Below, piece by piece: positions 1 to 8,003 of a DNA stretch of 64,000 nucleotides. The stretch is taken from assembly GCF_009647605.1 (NCBI RefSeq), contig NZ_WJIF01000002.1, positions 574,998-638,997 of the forward strand, given 5' to 3'. Position 1 is the first letter of the stretch. Each line of letters opens with the position of its first letter. This stretch comes from Agromyces agglutinans. Lineage in GTDB: Bacteria; Actinomycetota; Actinomycetes; Actinomycetales; Microbacteriaceae. A program made the translations under genes and the position numbers. The notes beneath the pieces were generated by a model, which searched no databases, was not told the DNA's origin, and saw only the letters and a program-made list of their open reading frames with translations.

Positions 1-380
1 TCGTCGGCGGTCACGAGGCCGAGCATCACCCCGGCGAACGCGAGGAGCAGCGCGGCGAAGCGGCCGAGCGCGGGCTCGTCGTCGTCGAAGTACCACGTGC
101 AGTAGGCGAGCACGAGGGCGCCGATGCCCGTCACGATGAGCGCGAGCAGCATCGCGAGCGCGTCGAGGCGGAAGCTCAGCGCGATGTCGAGGGCGGGGAT
201 CCACTCGACGGTCTCGGTCACGGGCGTGCCGGCCAGCACGCCGGGCAGCCAGGTCAGCAGCACCACGAAGACGGCGGCGGGCAGCAGGGCCAGGACGAGG
301 AAGACGCGCCGGCCCATGAACCTCGTCAGGAGGGGCGTCAGCAGGGCGAGGGCACCGAAGGCGGCGAGGCTGAAGATCAT
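1..380 (-). CDS. mrpA: Na+/H+ antiporter subunit A (MrpA/MnhA), N-terminal part, cut by window edge
   Basis: The first ~126 residues of a very hydrophobic protein are visible; the rest lies beyond base 1. It opens MIFSLAAFGALALLTPLLTR, continues with two more membrane segments, and carries the segment WIPALDIALSFRLDALAMLL near residue 60. That segment is typical of the N-terminus of Mrp/Mnh antiporter subunit A, a complex I NuoL-like membrane protein that exchanges Na+ or K+ for H+ as part of a multi-subunit complex. The ATG at 380 follows a strong GGAGGAGG ribosome site. The remaining mrp genes would be expected to the left. Family assignment rests on recognised sequence character, not on an alignment. 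Confidence 0.8.
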   Translation of the reverse strand, partial: MIFSLAAFGALALLTPLLTRFMGRRVFLVLALLPAAVFVVLLTWLPGVLAGTPVTETVEWIPALDIALSFRLDALAMLLALIVTGIGALVLAYCTWYFDDDEPALGRFAALLLAFAGVMLGLVTAD

Positions 381-416
381 CCATCCTCCTCCACGCCGCA
401 CCCGAATCGAATCGCC

Positions 417-422
417 AGTCTA
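417..422 (-). promoter_or_regulatory. Putative -10 box (TAGACT) for the Mrp operon
   Basis: TAGACT on the minus strand lies 37 bases before the mrpA ATG, leaving a leader of about 30 bases that contains the GGAGGAGG site. The 381-495 divergent region is much richer in A+T than its surroundings and should hold the promoters of both flanking genes. Confidence 0.45.
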
Positions 423-482
423 TCGAAGATTTCGGGGCTTTAGTTCGATTTATTCAATCTTCATAAAGTTGCCTAAACGTCG

Positions 483-488
483 TAAACT
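483..488 (+). promoter_or_regulatory. Putative -10 box (TAAACT) of a leaderless gene
   Basis: TAAACT ends 7 bases before the GTG at 496 and there is no Shine-Dalgarno sequence, so transcription probably starts at the start codon. No convincing -35 box was found. Confidence 0.45.
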
Positions 489-495
489 CCGACAC

Positions 496-1722
496 GTGGA
501 CAGCATCAGCAATCCCTACACGCCGAATGCGGGCGCGACGCCCGAGGTCGTCGTCGGGCGCGACGACCAGCTCGAGGCGTTCGACGTGCTGCTGCGCCGG
601 CTGGAGCGGGGGCGCACCGAGCAGTCGATGATCCTCACCGGCCTCCGCGGCGTCGGCAAGACGGTGCTGCTCGGCCGGTTCGGCGACCTCGCACGCACCG
701 CCGGCTGGGAGGTGGTCGAGATCGAGGCGGTCAAGCACGACGACCGGCGATTCCGGCAGGCCATGTTCTCGCAGCTCAAGGCCGCACTGCTGCGGCTCTC
801 GCCGCGTGCTCGCTGGACCGAACGGGGCCGGCGGGCCGCCGAGGTGCTGAGCGCGTTCGCCGTCTCGGTCGACCTCGACGGCACCTTCAGCGTCTCATGG
901 GACGTGCCGCCCGCCGAGGGTGCGGGTGACCACGGCGACCTCGCGATGGACCTCACCGACGTGTTCGTCGCGCTCGGCGAAGCGGCACAGGAGCAGGGAA
1001 GAGGCGTCGCGCTCCTCATCGACGAGGTGCAATTCCTCGGCCGAAGCCAGCTCGAAGCGCTCATCCAGGCGGTGCACAAGACCGTGCAGCGAAAGCTCCC
1101 GATCACCTTCGTCGGCGCAGGTCTTCCGCAGATCGCCGAACTCGCAGGCGACGCGAAGTCCTATGCCGAGCGCCTCTTCACCTTTCCGCGCATCGGGTCG
1201 CTCGAGGGCGAAGCCGCGCGCCGCGCGCTGTCCGCGCCCGCGGCCGTCGAGGGCGTCGTGTTCGACGACGATGCCATCGACCTCGCCATGGAGATCACGC
1301 AGGGTTACCCGTATTTCATCCAGGAGCTCGGGTATCAGGTGTGGTCGATCGCGCAGGACGGCGTCGTTCACCGCGACGATGTCGAGATCGCCCGCGAGGC
1401 GTACGACGCCAAGCTCGACAGCGCATTCTTCCGTGTGCGGCTCGACCGGGCGACACCGCTGCAGACCGCGTACCTGCGGGCCATGGCCGAGCTCGGTCCC
1501 GCCCCGCAGAAGGCCGCCGACGTCGCGCGGGTGATGGGGCGCGAGTCGACGCAGGTCGGTCCGACCCGTGCTGAGCTCGTCGACATGGGTCTGCTCTATA
1601 CGCCCGAGCACGGCTACGCCGCGTTCACGGTGCCCGACTTCGACCGGTTCATCCTGCGAGCGGTGCCCGAGCTGCACGTGCCCGAGATCCAGAAGCGCCG
1701 CCGCCGCGACGACGAGGCGTGA
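496..1722 (+). CDS. AAA-family ATPase (archaeal/ORC-like ATPase fold)
   Basis: A 408-residue P-loop ATPase. Walker A is GLRGVGKT at residues 49-56; Walker B is LLIDEVQF with Asp176-Glu177; a sensor-1-like strand ITFVGAGLP follows. The C-terminal ~120 residues look like a winged helix (AADVARVMGRESTQVGPTRAELVDMGLL), so the layout is AAA core plus DNA-binding-like domain, as in archaeal-type ATPases and AAA_16 proteins. I start it at GTG 496 because the preceding in-frame sequence is AT-rich, non-coding in character and carries a -10 box 7 bases upstream; a longer in-frame extension to 124 overlaps mrpA and is unlikely. Substrate and partner are unknown. It is divergent from the Mrp operon, which does not by itself imply a shared role. 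Confidence 0.75.
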   Translation: MDSISNPYTPNAGATPEVVVGRDDQLEAFDVLLRRLERGRTEQSMILTGLRGVGKTVLLGRFGDLARTAGWEVVEIEAVKHDDRRFRQAMFSQLKAALLRLSPRARWTERGRRAAEVLSAFAVSVDLDGTFSVSWDVPPAEGAGDHGDLAMDLTDVFVALGEAAQEQGRGVALLIDEVQFLGRSQLEALIQAVHKTVQRKLPITFVGAGLPQIAELAGDAKSYAERLFTFPRIGSLEGEAARRALSAPAAVEGVVFDDDAIDLAMEITQGYPYFIQELGYQVWSIAQDGVVHRDDVEIAREAYDAKLDSAFFRVRLDRATPLQTAYLRAMAELGPAPQKAADVARVMGRESTQVGPTRAELVDMGLLYTPEHGYAAFTVPDFDRFILRAVPELHVPEIQKRRRRDDEA

Positions 1723-1753
1723 ATCCTCGCCCGCGAACGGCGACGATGGGAGC

Positions 1754-2632
1754 ATGCAGATCCTCATCCAGCCCGACGAGCTCGCCGCGCGCCTGGCCGA
1801 CACCCTCGCCGGGAACGCGGTCGACGCCGACTCGGAGCCGGGCGGCCGGACGGTCGTGCTCGACGTCCGCTGGAGCCTCCAGCAGCCCGACGGCCGGCCC
1901 GCGTACCGATCGGGGCACGTGCCGGGGGCGGTCTACGTCGACCTCGAGTCCGAGCTCTCCGACCACGATCGCGAGGGCGAGGGGCGCCACCCGCTGCCGA
2001 CGGAGGAGCGGTTCACCGCGGCGATGCGGCGCTGGGGCCTGCGCGACGGCGACCTCGCCGTGGTCATGGACGACCTCGGCGGCCAGTCCGCCGCCCGGGC
2101 CTGGTGGTTGCTGCGGCACGCCCGCTTCGACGTGCGGCTCCTCGACGGGGGCCTCTCGGGGTGGGTCGCCGCGGGGCATCCGCTCGAGCGCGGCGACGTC
2201 GTGCCCGAGCCCGGCGAAGCGACCGCCCGTTTCGGCGGCATGCCCGTGCTCGACATCGACGACGCGGCCGCACTCGCGGCGGGCGGCGTGCTGCTCGACG
2301 CGCGGGCAGCCGAGCGTTACCGCGGCGAGGTCGAGCCGGTCGACCCGGTCGCCGGCCACATCCCCGGCGCCCGCTCGGCTCCCTCCGCAGGCAACCTCGA
2401 CGCCGACGGGCGATTCCTGCCGGTCGAAGCGCTCGCCGAGCGGTTCGCCGCCCTCGGCGCGACGCCCGGCGCCCCGGTCGCCGCGTACTGCGGCTCGGGC
2501 GTGACCGCGGCGCACGCCGTCGCCGCGCTCGCGATCGCCGGCGTCGACGCGGCGCTGTTCCCCGGATCGTGGAGCCAGTGGTCGGGCGAGGGGCGCCCGG
2601 TCGCGACGGGGGATGCCCCGGCCGGGAGCTGA
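1754..2632 (+). CDS. Sulfurtransferase, tandem rhodanese domains
   Basis: A 293-residue thiosulfate/3-mercaptopyruvate sulfurtransferase-type protein with two rhodanese domains (about 8-140 and 160-285). The C-terminal domain carries the active-site loop YCGSGVTAAH with Cys246 as the sulfur-accepting cysteine. The N-terminal domain has Asp (VVMDDLGGQSAARAWW) where a catalytic Cys would sit, which is usual for the inactive domain of two-domain rhodaneses. The CGSGVTA loop is of the type common in actinobacterial SseA-like enzymes. Start ATG 1754 has only a weak GGGAG upstream. It follows the ATPase gene by 31 bases and may be co-transcribed. The true sulfur donor is not determinable here. Confidence 0.88.
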   Translation: MQILIQPDELAARLADTLAGNAVDADSEPGGRTVVLDVRWSLQQPDGRPAYRSGHVPGAVYVDLESELSDHDREGEGRHPLPTEERFTAAMRRWGLRDGDLAVVMDDLGGQSAARAWWLLRHARFDVRLLDGGLSGWVAAGHPLERGDVVPEPGEATARFGGMPVLDIDDAAALAAGGVLLDARAAERYRGEVEPVDPVAGHIPGARSAPSAGNLDADGRFLPVEALAERFAALGATPGAPVAAYCGSGVTAAHAVAALAIAGVDAALFPGSWSQWSGEGRPVATGDAPAGS

Positions 2633-2704
2633 TGCGCCGAGCGCGCCCGCGCGGGCACCGGCGTGCATCCGCTGCACGTCATCTCGTCTTCGTCCCGAAC
2701 GCCT

Positions 2705-2793
2705 CGCTCACGGTGCAGGAATTCCGCTGCACGGCTCGGCGCGGCGGGGCGTGACACGCCGCCGATCAGCGAGGAATTCCTGAACCGCGAACG
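2705..2793. repeat. Intergenic inverted repeat, copy A of a dispersed family
   Basis: Arms of 21 bases at 2705-2725 and 2773-2793 are complementary at 18 positions (right arm GGAATTCCTGAACCGCGAACG), with a 47-base spacer that contains TGACACGCCG at 2752-2761. A second element at 44021-44100 shares both TTCCTGAACYGCG in its right arm and TGACACGCCG inside. It lies between convergent genes and could act as a transcription end, but it is not a standard tight hairpin. No gene is supported in 2633-2813. Confidence 0.65.
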
Positions 2794-2813
2794 TCGATGT
2801 CGCGGGCGTGCCG

Positions 2814-4064
2814 TCACCGCGGGTTGCGACCCTTCCTCCCCTTCGCGCGATCGGAGGGGTCGGCATCGGTGTCGGTGTCGGTGTCGGTGTCGCCCTCTTC
2901 CTCCGGCGCGGCGTCGGTCAGGGTCGAGTCGGCTGCCGGCTCGGCCTCGGATTCTCCATCCGCCTCGGCTCGGGCGTCGCTGTCGGGTTCGATGGATGCA
3001 TCGGCATCGGCATCGGCATCGGCATCGCCCTCGCTCTCGCCGTCGGCATCCGCGACGGCCGGTTCGGCCGCTCCGATCGCCGAGTTCCAGCCGTCGTCGG
3101 CGTCCGCCGGTCGGTGGCCCACGCCGATGAGCGTGGTCAGGTCGACCCGCGCGATGCCGCGTTCGCGCAGCGAGGCCAGCAGCCGCGCGCGGACGCGCTC
3201 CCGGGCCTCGTCGTCGAGACCGGCCACGAGGTTGTTGCGGCTGGTGCCCAGCACGACCCGCCACGCGAGGTCGTCGTCGAGGTCGACGTGGCGCGGCACC
3301 TCCTCGCCCCGGGTGTCGACGAGACCCAGGGTGTGCAGCCAGTGCGCGAGCGCGCCGGCCGAGTCGGGCACCCGCCGCGCCGACATCCTGGCGCGGAACC
3401 GGTCGACCGCGGCGGCTCCGGCCTCCCCGCCCTCGGCGACGACCGCCTCGAGCAGCGCGTCCGTGAGATCCTCGAACGCGCTCGGCGCCCAGACGGTGAT
3501 CACGACCCGGCCCCCGGGCCGGGCGCGGGATGCGAGGTGGCGCACGCCCGCATCGACGTCGTCGAAGAAGAACACGCCGAGCACGCACTGCACGACGTCG
3601 TAGCCGACCTTCTCCCACGTCGCCGCGTCGCCGGTGTGGAACACGAGTTGCGGCACGAGGCCGCCCGACGCGTCGGAATCCGAGGGCGGTTCGTCGTCGA
3701 CCTCGGCGTCGGCGTCGCCCTCGCCCGCCGCCTCGCGGGCCGCGGCCCGCTCGGCTTCGAGCGCGGCCGCGCGGGCCGACTCGAGCGAGGCGGCGCGCGC
3801 CCTCGCCAGATCGAGCATGGGCTCCGCGAGGTCCACGGCGTCGACGAGGCCCCCCGGCCCGACGAGCTCGGCGGCCGGCACGGCCGACGCCCCGGTTCCG
3901 CAGCACGCGTCGAGCACGAGCTCGCCGAACTGCGGCGACGACCGCAACACGGTCGCCAGCGAGATCGGCTCCCACACCTCGGCGTCGAGTGCCGCGAAAT
4001 CCGAGGCATCCTCGATGAAATGCCTGATGGCGTCATCGACGCCTGTTGGTTCCCCCATGGGCAT
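2814..4064 (-). CDS. Class I SAM-dependent methyltransferase with repeat-built acidic C-terminal tail
   Basis: A 416-residue protein. The first ~95 residues hold the SAM-binding start of a Rossmann-fold methyltransferase (motif I LVLDACCGTGASAVPAAEL, then VDAVDLAEPMLDLARARA). The core resumes near residue 135 (FHTGDAATWEKVGYDVVQCVLGVFFFDDV, post-motif ARPGGRVVITVWAP). Between them sits an Ala/Glu/Asp-rich insertion of roughly 40 residues. The last ~75 residues are low complexity, with DADADADADA and DTDTDTDTDAD stretches encoded by hexanucleotide repeats (ggcatc at about 2999-3030, ggtgtc at 2868-2891), and end in a basic KGRKGRNPR. Start could be 4064 or the next ATG at 4058; the latter is 6 bases from a CATGAT -10-like box. 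Methyl acceptor unknown; the post-core part resembles UbiE/COQ5-type small-molecule methyltransferases. Confidence 0.8.
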   Translation of the reverse strand: MPMGEPTGVDDAIRHFIEDASDFAALDAEVWEPISLATVLRSSPQFGELVLDACCGTGASAVPAAELVGPGGLVDAVDLAEPMLDLARARAASLESARAAALEAERAAAREAAGEGDADAEVDDEPPSDSDASGGLVPQLVFHTGDAATWEKVGYDVVQCVLGVFFFDDVDAGVRHLASRARPGGRVVITVWAPSAFEDLTDALLEAVVAEGGEAGAAAVDRFRARMSARRVPDSAGALAHWLHTLGLVDTRGEEVPRHVDLDDDLAWRVVLGTSRNNLVAGLDDEARERVRARLLASLRERGIARVDLTTLIGVGHRPADADDGWNSAIGAAEPAVADADGESEGDADADADADASIEPDSDARAEADGESEAEPAADSTLTDAAPEEEGDTDTDTDTDADPSDRAKGRKGRNPR

Positions 4065-4192
4065 ATCATGCCGTGCCGCAGGCGCCGGAGGCGACGGCTT
4101 GACGGAATCGCCGCCGACCCCTACTCAGGCAATCGTGATGCGGACCGGGCAGACTGGTCGGGTCCTGACCTCCGATCGAAGTGAGATCCCCC

Positions 4193-5158
4193 ATGAATCG
4201 CGCCATGCGCCGCGCCGTGCCCGTCGCGCTCGCCGTCACCTCCGCCCTGCTGCTGGCCGGCTGCGCGGGCGGCGATCCGTCGCCGACCGACGACCCGTCG
4301 GCGTCGCCGGCCGCCGACGCGTGCCAGGAGATCTCGTCGGGCGACCTCTCCGACGGCGTCGAGGTCGAGGGCGAGTTCGGTGAGGCCGCCCCCACCGCGA
4401 CCTTCACCACGCCGATCGAGACCGACGAGCTGCAGCGCACGCTGCTCATCGAGGGCGACGGTGAGACCACGGCCTCCGGCGACGTGGTGGACGTCGTGAT
4501 CAGCATGTACTCGAGCTCGAGCGGCGAGCAGCTGGTGTCGCAGCCCGCGCAGCTCGGCGTCGGCGACGAGACCCTCCTCGTCGGGTTCACCGCGGCGATC
4601 GACTGCGTGCCCATCGGCTCGCGCACCGTCACCGTCGCGCCCGCCGCCGACGTGTACGGCGAGCAGGGCAACGAGACCATCGGCGTCGCGCCCGGCGAGG
4701 CCGTCGTCATCGTCGCCGACGTCATCGGCGAGGTCGAGCCCCTGACCCCGGTCGAGTGGACCGAGAACGTGCCCGAGGTGACCTTCAACGGCGACGAGCC
4801 GCCGACCGTCGTGATCCCCGATGCGCCCGCCTCGACCGAGCTCGAGCTGAAGATCCTCGAAGAGGGCGACGGCGACACCGTCGGCGAGGGCGACACGGTC
4901 TCGGTGAAGTACCAGGGCCTGAACTGGGCGACGAAGGAGATCTTCGACCAGTCCTACCCCGGCGAGCCCGCCGAATTCCCCACCACGGGCGTGATCCAGG
5001 GCTTCGGCGCGGCGCTCGTCGGCCAGAAGGTCGGCACCAAGCTCATCGTGACGATCCCGCCGGAGTACGGCTACGGCGTCGAGGAGAGCGAGAATGGCCT
5101 CGGCGGCCAGACGCTCGTCTTCGTGGTCGAGATCGAGGGCACGACGCCGGCGCAGTAA
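4193..5158 (+). CDS. FKBP-type peptidyl-prolyl cis-trans isomerase lipoprotein
   Basis: A 321-residue exported isomerase. The N-terminus is a lipoprotein signal (basic MNRAMRRAV, hydrophobic core, lipobox LLAGC), followed by a Ser/Asp/Pro linker. The middle ~150 residues look like a degenerate first FKBP-like domain, and the C-terminal ~95 residues form a clear FKBP domain (VSVKYQGLNW, FDQSY, TTGVIQGFGAALVGQKVGTKLIVTIPPEYGYG, LVFVVEI). It should sit on the outer face of the membrane and assist folding of secreted proteins. ATG 4193 is preferred over GTG 4181 because GAAGTGAG lies at ribosome-site distance and the signal begins there. Tail-to-tail with the ECF genes, separated by a strong terminator. 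Confidence 0.92.
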   Translation: MNRAMRRAVPVALAVTSALLLAGCAGGDPSPTDDPSASPAADACQEISSGDLSDGVEVEGEFGEAAPTATFTTPIETDELQRTLLIEGDGETTASGDVVDVVISMYSSSSGEQLVSQPAQLGVGDETLLVGFTAAIDCVPIGSRTVTVAPAADVYGEQGNETIGVAPGEAVVIVADVIGEVEPLTPVEWTENVPEVTFNGDEPPTVVIPDAPASTELELKILEEGDGDTVGEGDTVSVKYQGLNWATKEIFDQSYPGEPAEFPTTGVIQGFGAALVGQKVGTKLIVTIPPEYGYGVEESENGLGGQTLVFVVEIEGTTPAQ

Positions 5159-5181
5159 CGCCGCCAGCCGCAAAGGGTTCA

Positions 5182-5217
5182 CGAAGGGGATCGGGGCACG
5201 TGCCCCGGTCCCCTTCG
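5182..5217. terminator. Bidirectional terminator hairpin
   Basis: CGAAGGGGATCGGGGCA and its near-complement flank a CG loop, giving a 17-bp stem with one wobble or mismatch. It sits between the convergent FKBP and EcfT genes, with the EcfT stop only 4 bases beyond it. Confidence 0.85.
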
Positions 5218-5220
5218 TCG

Positions 5221-6123
5221 TCAGACCGCGAATCCGCCGTCGACACCGGCCGACAGCACCCACCAGTACAGCGCGCCGGCGGCGATCCAGAACGCCACCA
5301 CGAAGACGGTGTCGCGCGCGCGCCAGCGGCTGACCGTGCGTTCGGTGCGGGTGCGATGGGCGCCGAAGGCGCGGGCATCCATCGCGAGGGCGACGCGCTC
5401 GGCGTGGCGGATCGCGCTCGCCAGCAGCGGGATCGCGAGCCCCACGGTGCGGCGCAGCCATGCGATCGGGCCGCGGCCGTGGTCGGTGCCGCGCACGCGG
5501 TGCGCCGCGCGGATCACCTCGAGCTCGTGCCCGAACCGCGGCACGAAGCGCAGCGCCGCGAGCGCCGTGTAGCCGATTCGGTACGGCACCCGCAGGTTCT
5601 GCACCATGGCTCGCACCAGCTCGGGGCCGCCGGTCGTGAGCCCGGCGAGCAGCGACAGCAGCACGAGCGCCGCGATCCGCAGCGCGGTCGCGAGGCCGAC
5701 GAGGTACGCCGCGAGCGTGAAGCGCCAGTCGCCGATCTCGAGCAGCACCACGGATGCCGCCGCGCTCGAGCCGTCGACGCGCGCCGGGTCGACCCAGATG
5801 CCGAAGCTGAGGCCGAGTACCGCGACCGCCAGCGGCGTGCCGACGAGGAGTCCGACCATCGTGCGAGCGCCCAGCTTCGCGCCGACGAACAGCAGCAGCA
5901 TCGTCGCGACGATGAGCACGGTCGGGATGACGACGCCTCGCGTGAAGATCAGCGCGAACATGACCGGCATCGGCGCGGCCAGCTTCGCGAGCGGGTTGAG
6001 CGCGTACAGGAACCGCCCTCGCGGCGCCGCGCGCTCCGCGTACGGGTCGACGACGGGGGATGCCGCGGCCGGGGCATCCGTCGATGCGTCGCGCACGGTC
6101 ACCGCGCCCGCCTCGGCGGTCAT
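5221..6123 (-). CDS. ecfT: Energy-coupling factor transporter transmembrane protein (EcfT/CbiQ family)
   Basis: A 300-residue membrane protein with a variable ~35-residue N-terminus, then about five hydrophobic segments and the cytoplasmic coupling region typical of EcfT (ALRFVPRFGHELEVIRAAHRVRGTDHG, then ALAMDARAFGAHRTRT, the Ala-Arg-Gly/Ala-type motifs that contact the ATPases). Its ATG overlaps the stop of the ATPase gene by 4 bases, so the two are translationally coupled. EcfT needs a separate S subunit to define the substrate; none is visible within 8 kb on either side, so this is either a shared module or one whose S subunit is encoded elsewhere. Confidence 0.92.
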   Translation of the reverse strand: MTAEAGAVTVRDASTDAPAAASPVVDPYAERAAPRGRFLYALNPLAKLAAPMPVMFALIFTRGVVIPTVLIVATMLLLFVGAKLGARTMVGLLVGTPLAVAVLGLSFGIWVDPARVDGSSAAASVVLLEIGDWRFTLAAYLVGLATALRIAALVLLSLLAGLTTGGPELVRAMVQNLRVPYRIGYTALAALRFVPRFGHELEVIRAAHRVRGTDHGRGPIAWLRRTVGLAIPLLASAIRHAERVALAMDARAFGAHRTRTERTVSRWRARDTVFVVAFWIAAGALYWWVLSAGVDGGFAV

Positions 6124-7871
6124 GCGCCGACCCCGGCGGCGACGGGAAGCTGGGCCATGCGGGTCACGCCGTGCCAGCCGGGATGGTTCGCGAGACCGCG
6201 GGTCGCGCGAGCGAGCGGGGGATGCCGCAGCCCCGCCTGCTCGATGAGCGGGCCCGCGAGCACCTCGGCGGTCGGGCCGACGCCGAGCAGTCGTCCGTCG
6301 GCCATCACGGCGGTGCGCGTCGCGGAGTCGGCGACGAGCTGCAGGTCGTGGGTCACGACGAGCACGGTGGTGCCCTCGTCGTTCAGGTCGCGCAGCATGC
6401 CGAGCAGTTCGGCGGCGCGTTCGCGGTCCTGGCCGAAGGTGGGCTCGTCGAGCGCGAGCACCGGGGCACCGGCGACGAGCGCGGTGCCGACCGAGAGCCG
6501 GCGCTTCTGCCCGCCCGAGAGCAGGAACGGGTGCTGGTCGCGCAGGTGCTCGAGCCCGAACCGCGCGAGCACGCGTTCGACGATCGGCGCGCGGTCCTCC
6601 TCGGGCACGCCCTGCACGCGCAGGCCGACCTCGAGCTCTTCCGCGACGGTCGACGCGATGAACTGGTGCTCGGGGTTCTGGAAGACGAAGCCGATGCGCC
6701 GGCTGCGCTCGCGGGCGTCGGCGCGGGTCGGGTCGAGCCCGAGCACGTCGATCGCGCCGGCCGTCGCCGGGATGACGCCCGCGATGGCCTGCAGCAGGCT
6801 CGTCTTGCCGGCGCCGTTCGTGCCGACGATCGCGAGGAAGTCGCCCGCGGCGACCTCGAGGTCGACGTCGTGCACGACGACCGGGCCGCGCTTTCCGCCG
6901 CGCCGGACCGACAGGTCGGTGACGCGGATGGCGGGACCCGCGCTCGCGCCGTGCGGCGGACTCGGGGGCCTCCCTGCGCCGGCCTCGCGCGGCGCCGGCA
7001 GCTCGGGCCTCGCGTCGAGCGCCGCGCCGAGCTCGGCCGGCGTCAACGGCAACGGGTCGAGCACGACGCCCGCGTCGGCCAGCCGCATGGCGGCGAGTGA
7101 CGACACGGGCAGCCAGACGCCCAGTTCGAGCAGCTCGTCGGCGCGCTCGCGCAGGATCTCGCGCACCGGGCCGTCCATCACGAGGCGGCCCGCGCGGTCG
7201 AGCACCACGACCCGATCGACCACGTCGACGGCAGCGTCGAGGTTGTGCTCGACGAGCACGATGGCGTGGTCGCGCTCGCTCGCGAGCTCGCGCAGCACCG
7301 CGTACACCTCGTCGATGCCGGCCGGATCGAGGTTCGCCGTCGGCTCGTCGAGCACGAGCACGGGCGAGGCCATCGCCAGCGCGCAGGCGATCGCGAGCCG
7401 TTGGCGCCCGCCGCCCGAGAGCCGGTCGGGGTTCTCGCGACGGCGTTCCCACAGCCCGACGAGCTTCAGCGCGCGTTCGGCGCGCTCGAGCACCTCGGCC
7501 GCCGGCACCAACTGGTTCTCGGGTCCGAACGCGACCTCGTCGAGCAACGTGCCGGTGACGACCTGGGCGTCGGGGTCCTGGAAGACCATCGCCACGTGGG
7601 CGCTGAGCACGCCGACCGGATGCTCCGCGCTGTCGAGTCCCGCGACGCGGATGCTGCCCGTGAGGTCGGCGGGGACCGCATGGGGGATCAGGCCGTCGAG
7701 CGCGAGCGTCAGCGTGGACTTGCCGCACCCCGATGGTCCGAGCACCAGCACGACCTCGCCGGCGTGCACGTCGAGCGTGACGCCGTCGGGGGTGGGAGCG
7801 GTCGCGCCGTCGTGCCGGATGCTCACGCGGTCGAGGGCGAGCAGGGGCGCTGCGGCGGATGCGGAGGTCAT
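6120..7871 (-). CDS. Fused double ATPase of an ECF transporter (EcfA1A2, YkoD-like)
   Basis: A 583-residue protein with two complete ABC cassettes. The first spans about 10-240: Walker A GPSGCGKST, Q-loop FQDPDAQV, signature LSGGGRQRLAIA, Walker B VLVLDEPTANLDP. The second spans about 320-560: Walker A GTNGAGKTS, FQNPEHQF, LSGGQKRRLSVG, VLALDEPTFGQDRE. The FQxPxxQ Q-loops are the hallmark of ECF ATPases. The fused two-cassette form is known from YkoD-type thiamine-precursor systems, but the YkoE S subunit is not adjacent. ATG 7871 has no clear ribosome site. A DtxR/IdeR-like box lies 43-61 bases upstream, suggesting iron-dependent control. Confidence 0.92.
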   Translation of the reverse strand: MTSASAAAPLLALDRVSIRHDGATAPTPDGVTLDVHAGEVVLVLGPSGCGKSTLTLALDGLIPHAVPADLTGSIRVAGLDSAEHPVGVLSAHVAMVFQDPDAQVVTGTLLDEVAFGPENQLVPAAEVLERAERALKLVGLWERRRENPDRLSGGGRQRLAIACALAMASPVLVLDEPTANLDPAGIDEVYAVLRELASERDHAIVLVEHNLDAAVDVVDRVVVLDRAGRLVMDGPVREILRERADELLELGVWLPVSSLAAMRLADAGVVLDPLPLTPAELGAALDARPELPAPREAGAGRPPSPPHGASAGPAIRVTDLSVRRGGKRGPVVVHDVDLEVAAGDFLAIVGTNGAGKTSLLQAIAGVIPATAGAIDVLGLDPTRADARERSRRIGFVFQNPEHQFIASTVAEELEVGLRVQGVPEEDRAPIVERVLARFGLEHLRDQHPFLLSGGQKRRLSVGTALVAGAPVLALDEPTFGQDRERAAELLGMLRDLNDEGTTVLVVTHDLQLVADSATRTAVMADGRLLGVGPTAEVLAGPLIEQAGLRHPPLARATRGLANHPGWHGVTRMAQLPVAAGVGA

Positions 7872-7913
7872 GGCGGTCCAGGATCGACGGGTCGATCATC
7901 GAGGCGGATCGAC

Positions 7914-7932
7914 ATAGGAGAGCCTAACCTCA
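7914..7932 (-). promoter_or_regulatory. DtxR/IdeR-like iron box upstream of the ECF operon
   Basis: Plus-strand sequence ATAGGAGAGCCTAACCTCA matches the 19-base DtxR/IdeR consensus TTAGGTTAGSCTAACCTAA at 15 positions by my count, with a perfect inner half AGCCTAACCT. It is placed where it would cover the promoter of the divergently read ecfA1A2-ecfT genes. Confidence 0.6.
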
Positions 7933-8003
7933 CCCGCGTGCGGCCGCCGCATCCTTCCTTCCGCGTTCACGGCGAGCGGTTCACACCCCTCGCGAGCGCC
8001 CGC

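Noticed and set aside
124..495. An N-terminal extension of the AAA ATPase to ATG 124
   Set aside because: It would overlap mrpA on the other strand and pass through the AT-rich promoter region; GTG 496 gives a normal protein and has a -10 box.
1754..2200. Loss of the catalytic Cys in the first rhodanese domain as a defect
   Set aside because: Two-domain sulfurtransferases normally keep the Cys only in the C-terminal domain, which is intact here.
4756..7917. A plus-strand open frame of more than 1000 codons across the ECF genes
   Set aside because: It runs antisense to clear ABC ATPase and EcfT genes; its translation is Arg/Asp/Ser-rich without domains. Long antisense frames are expected at this G+C content.
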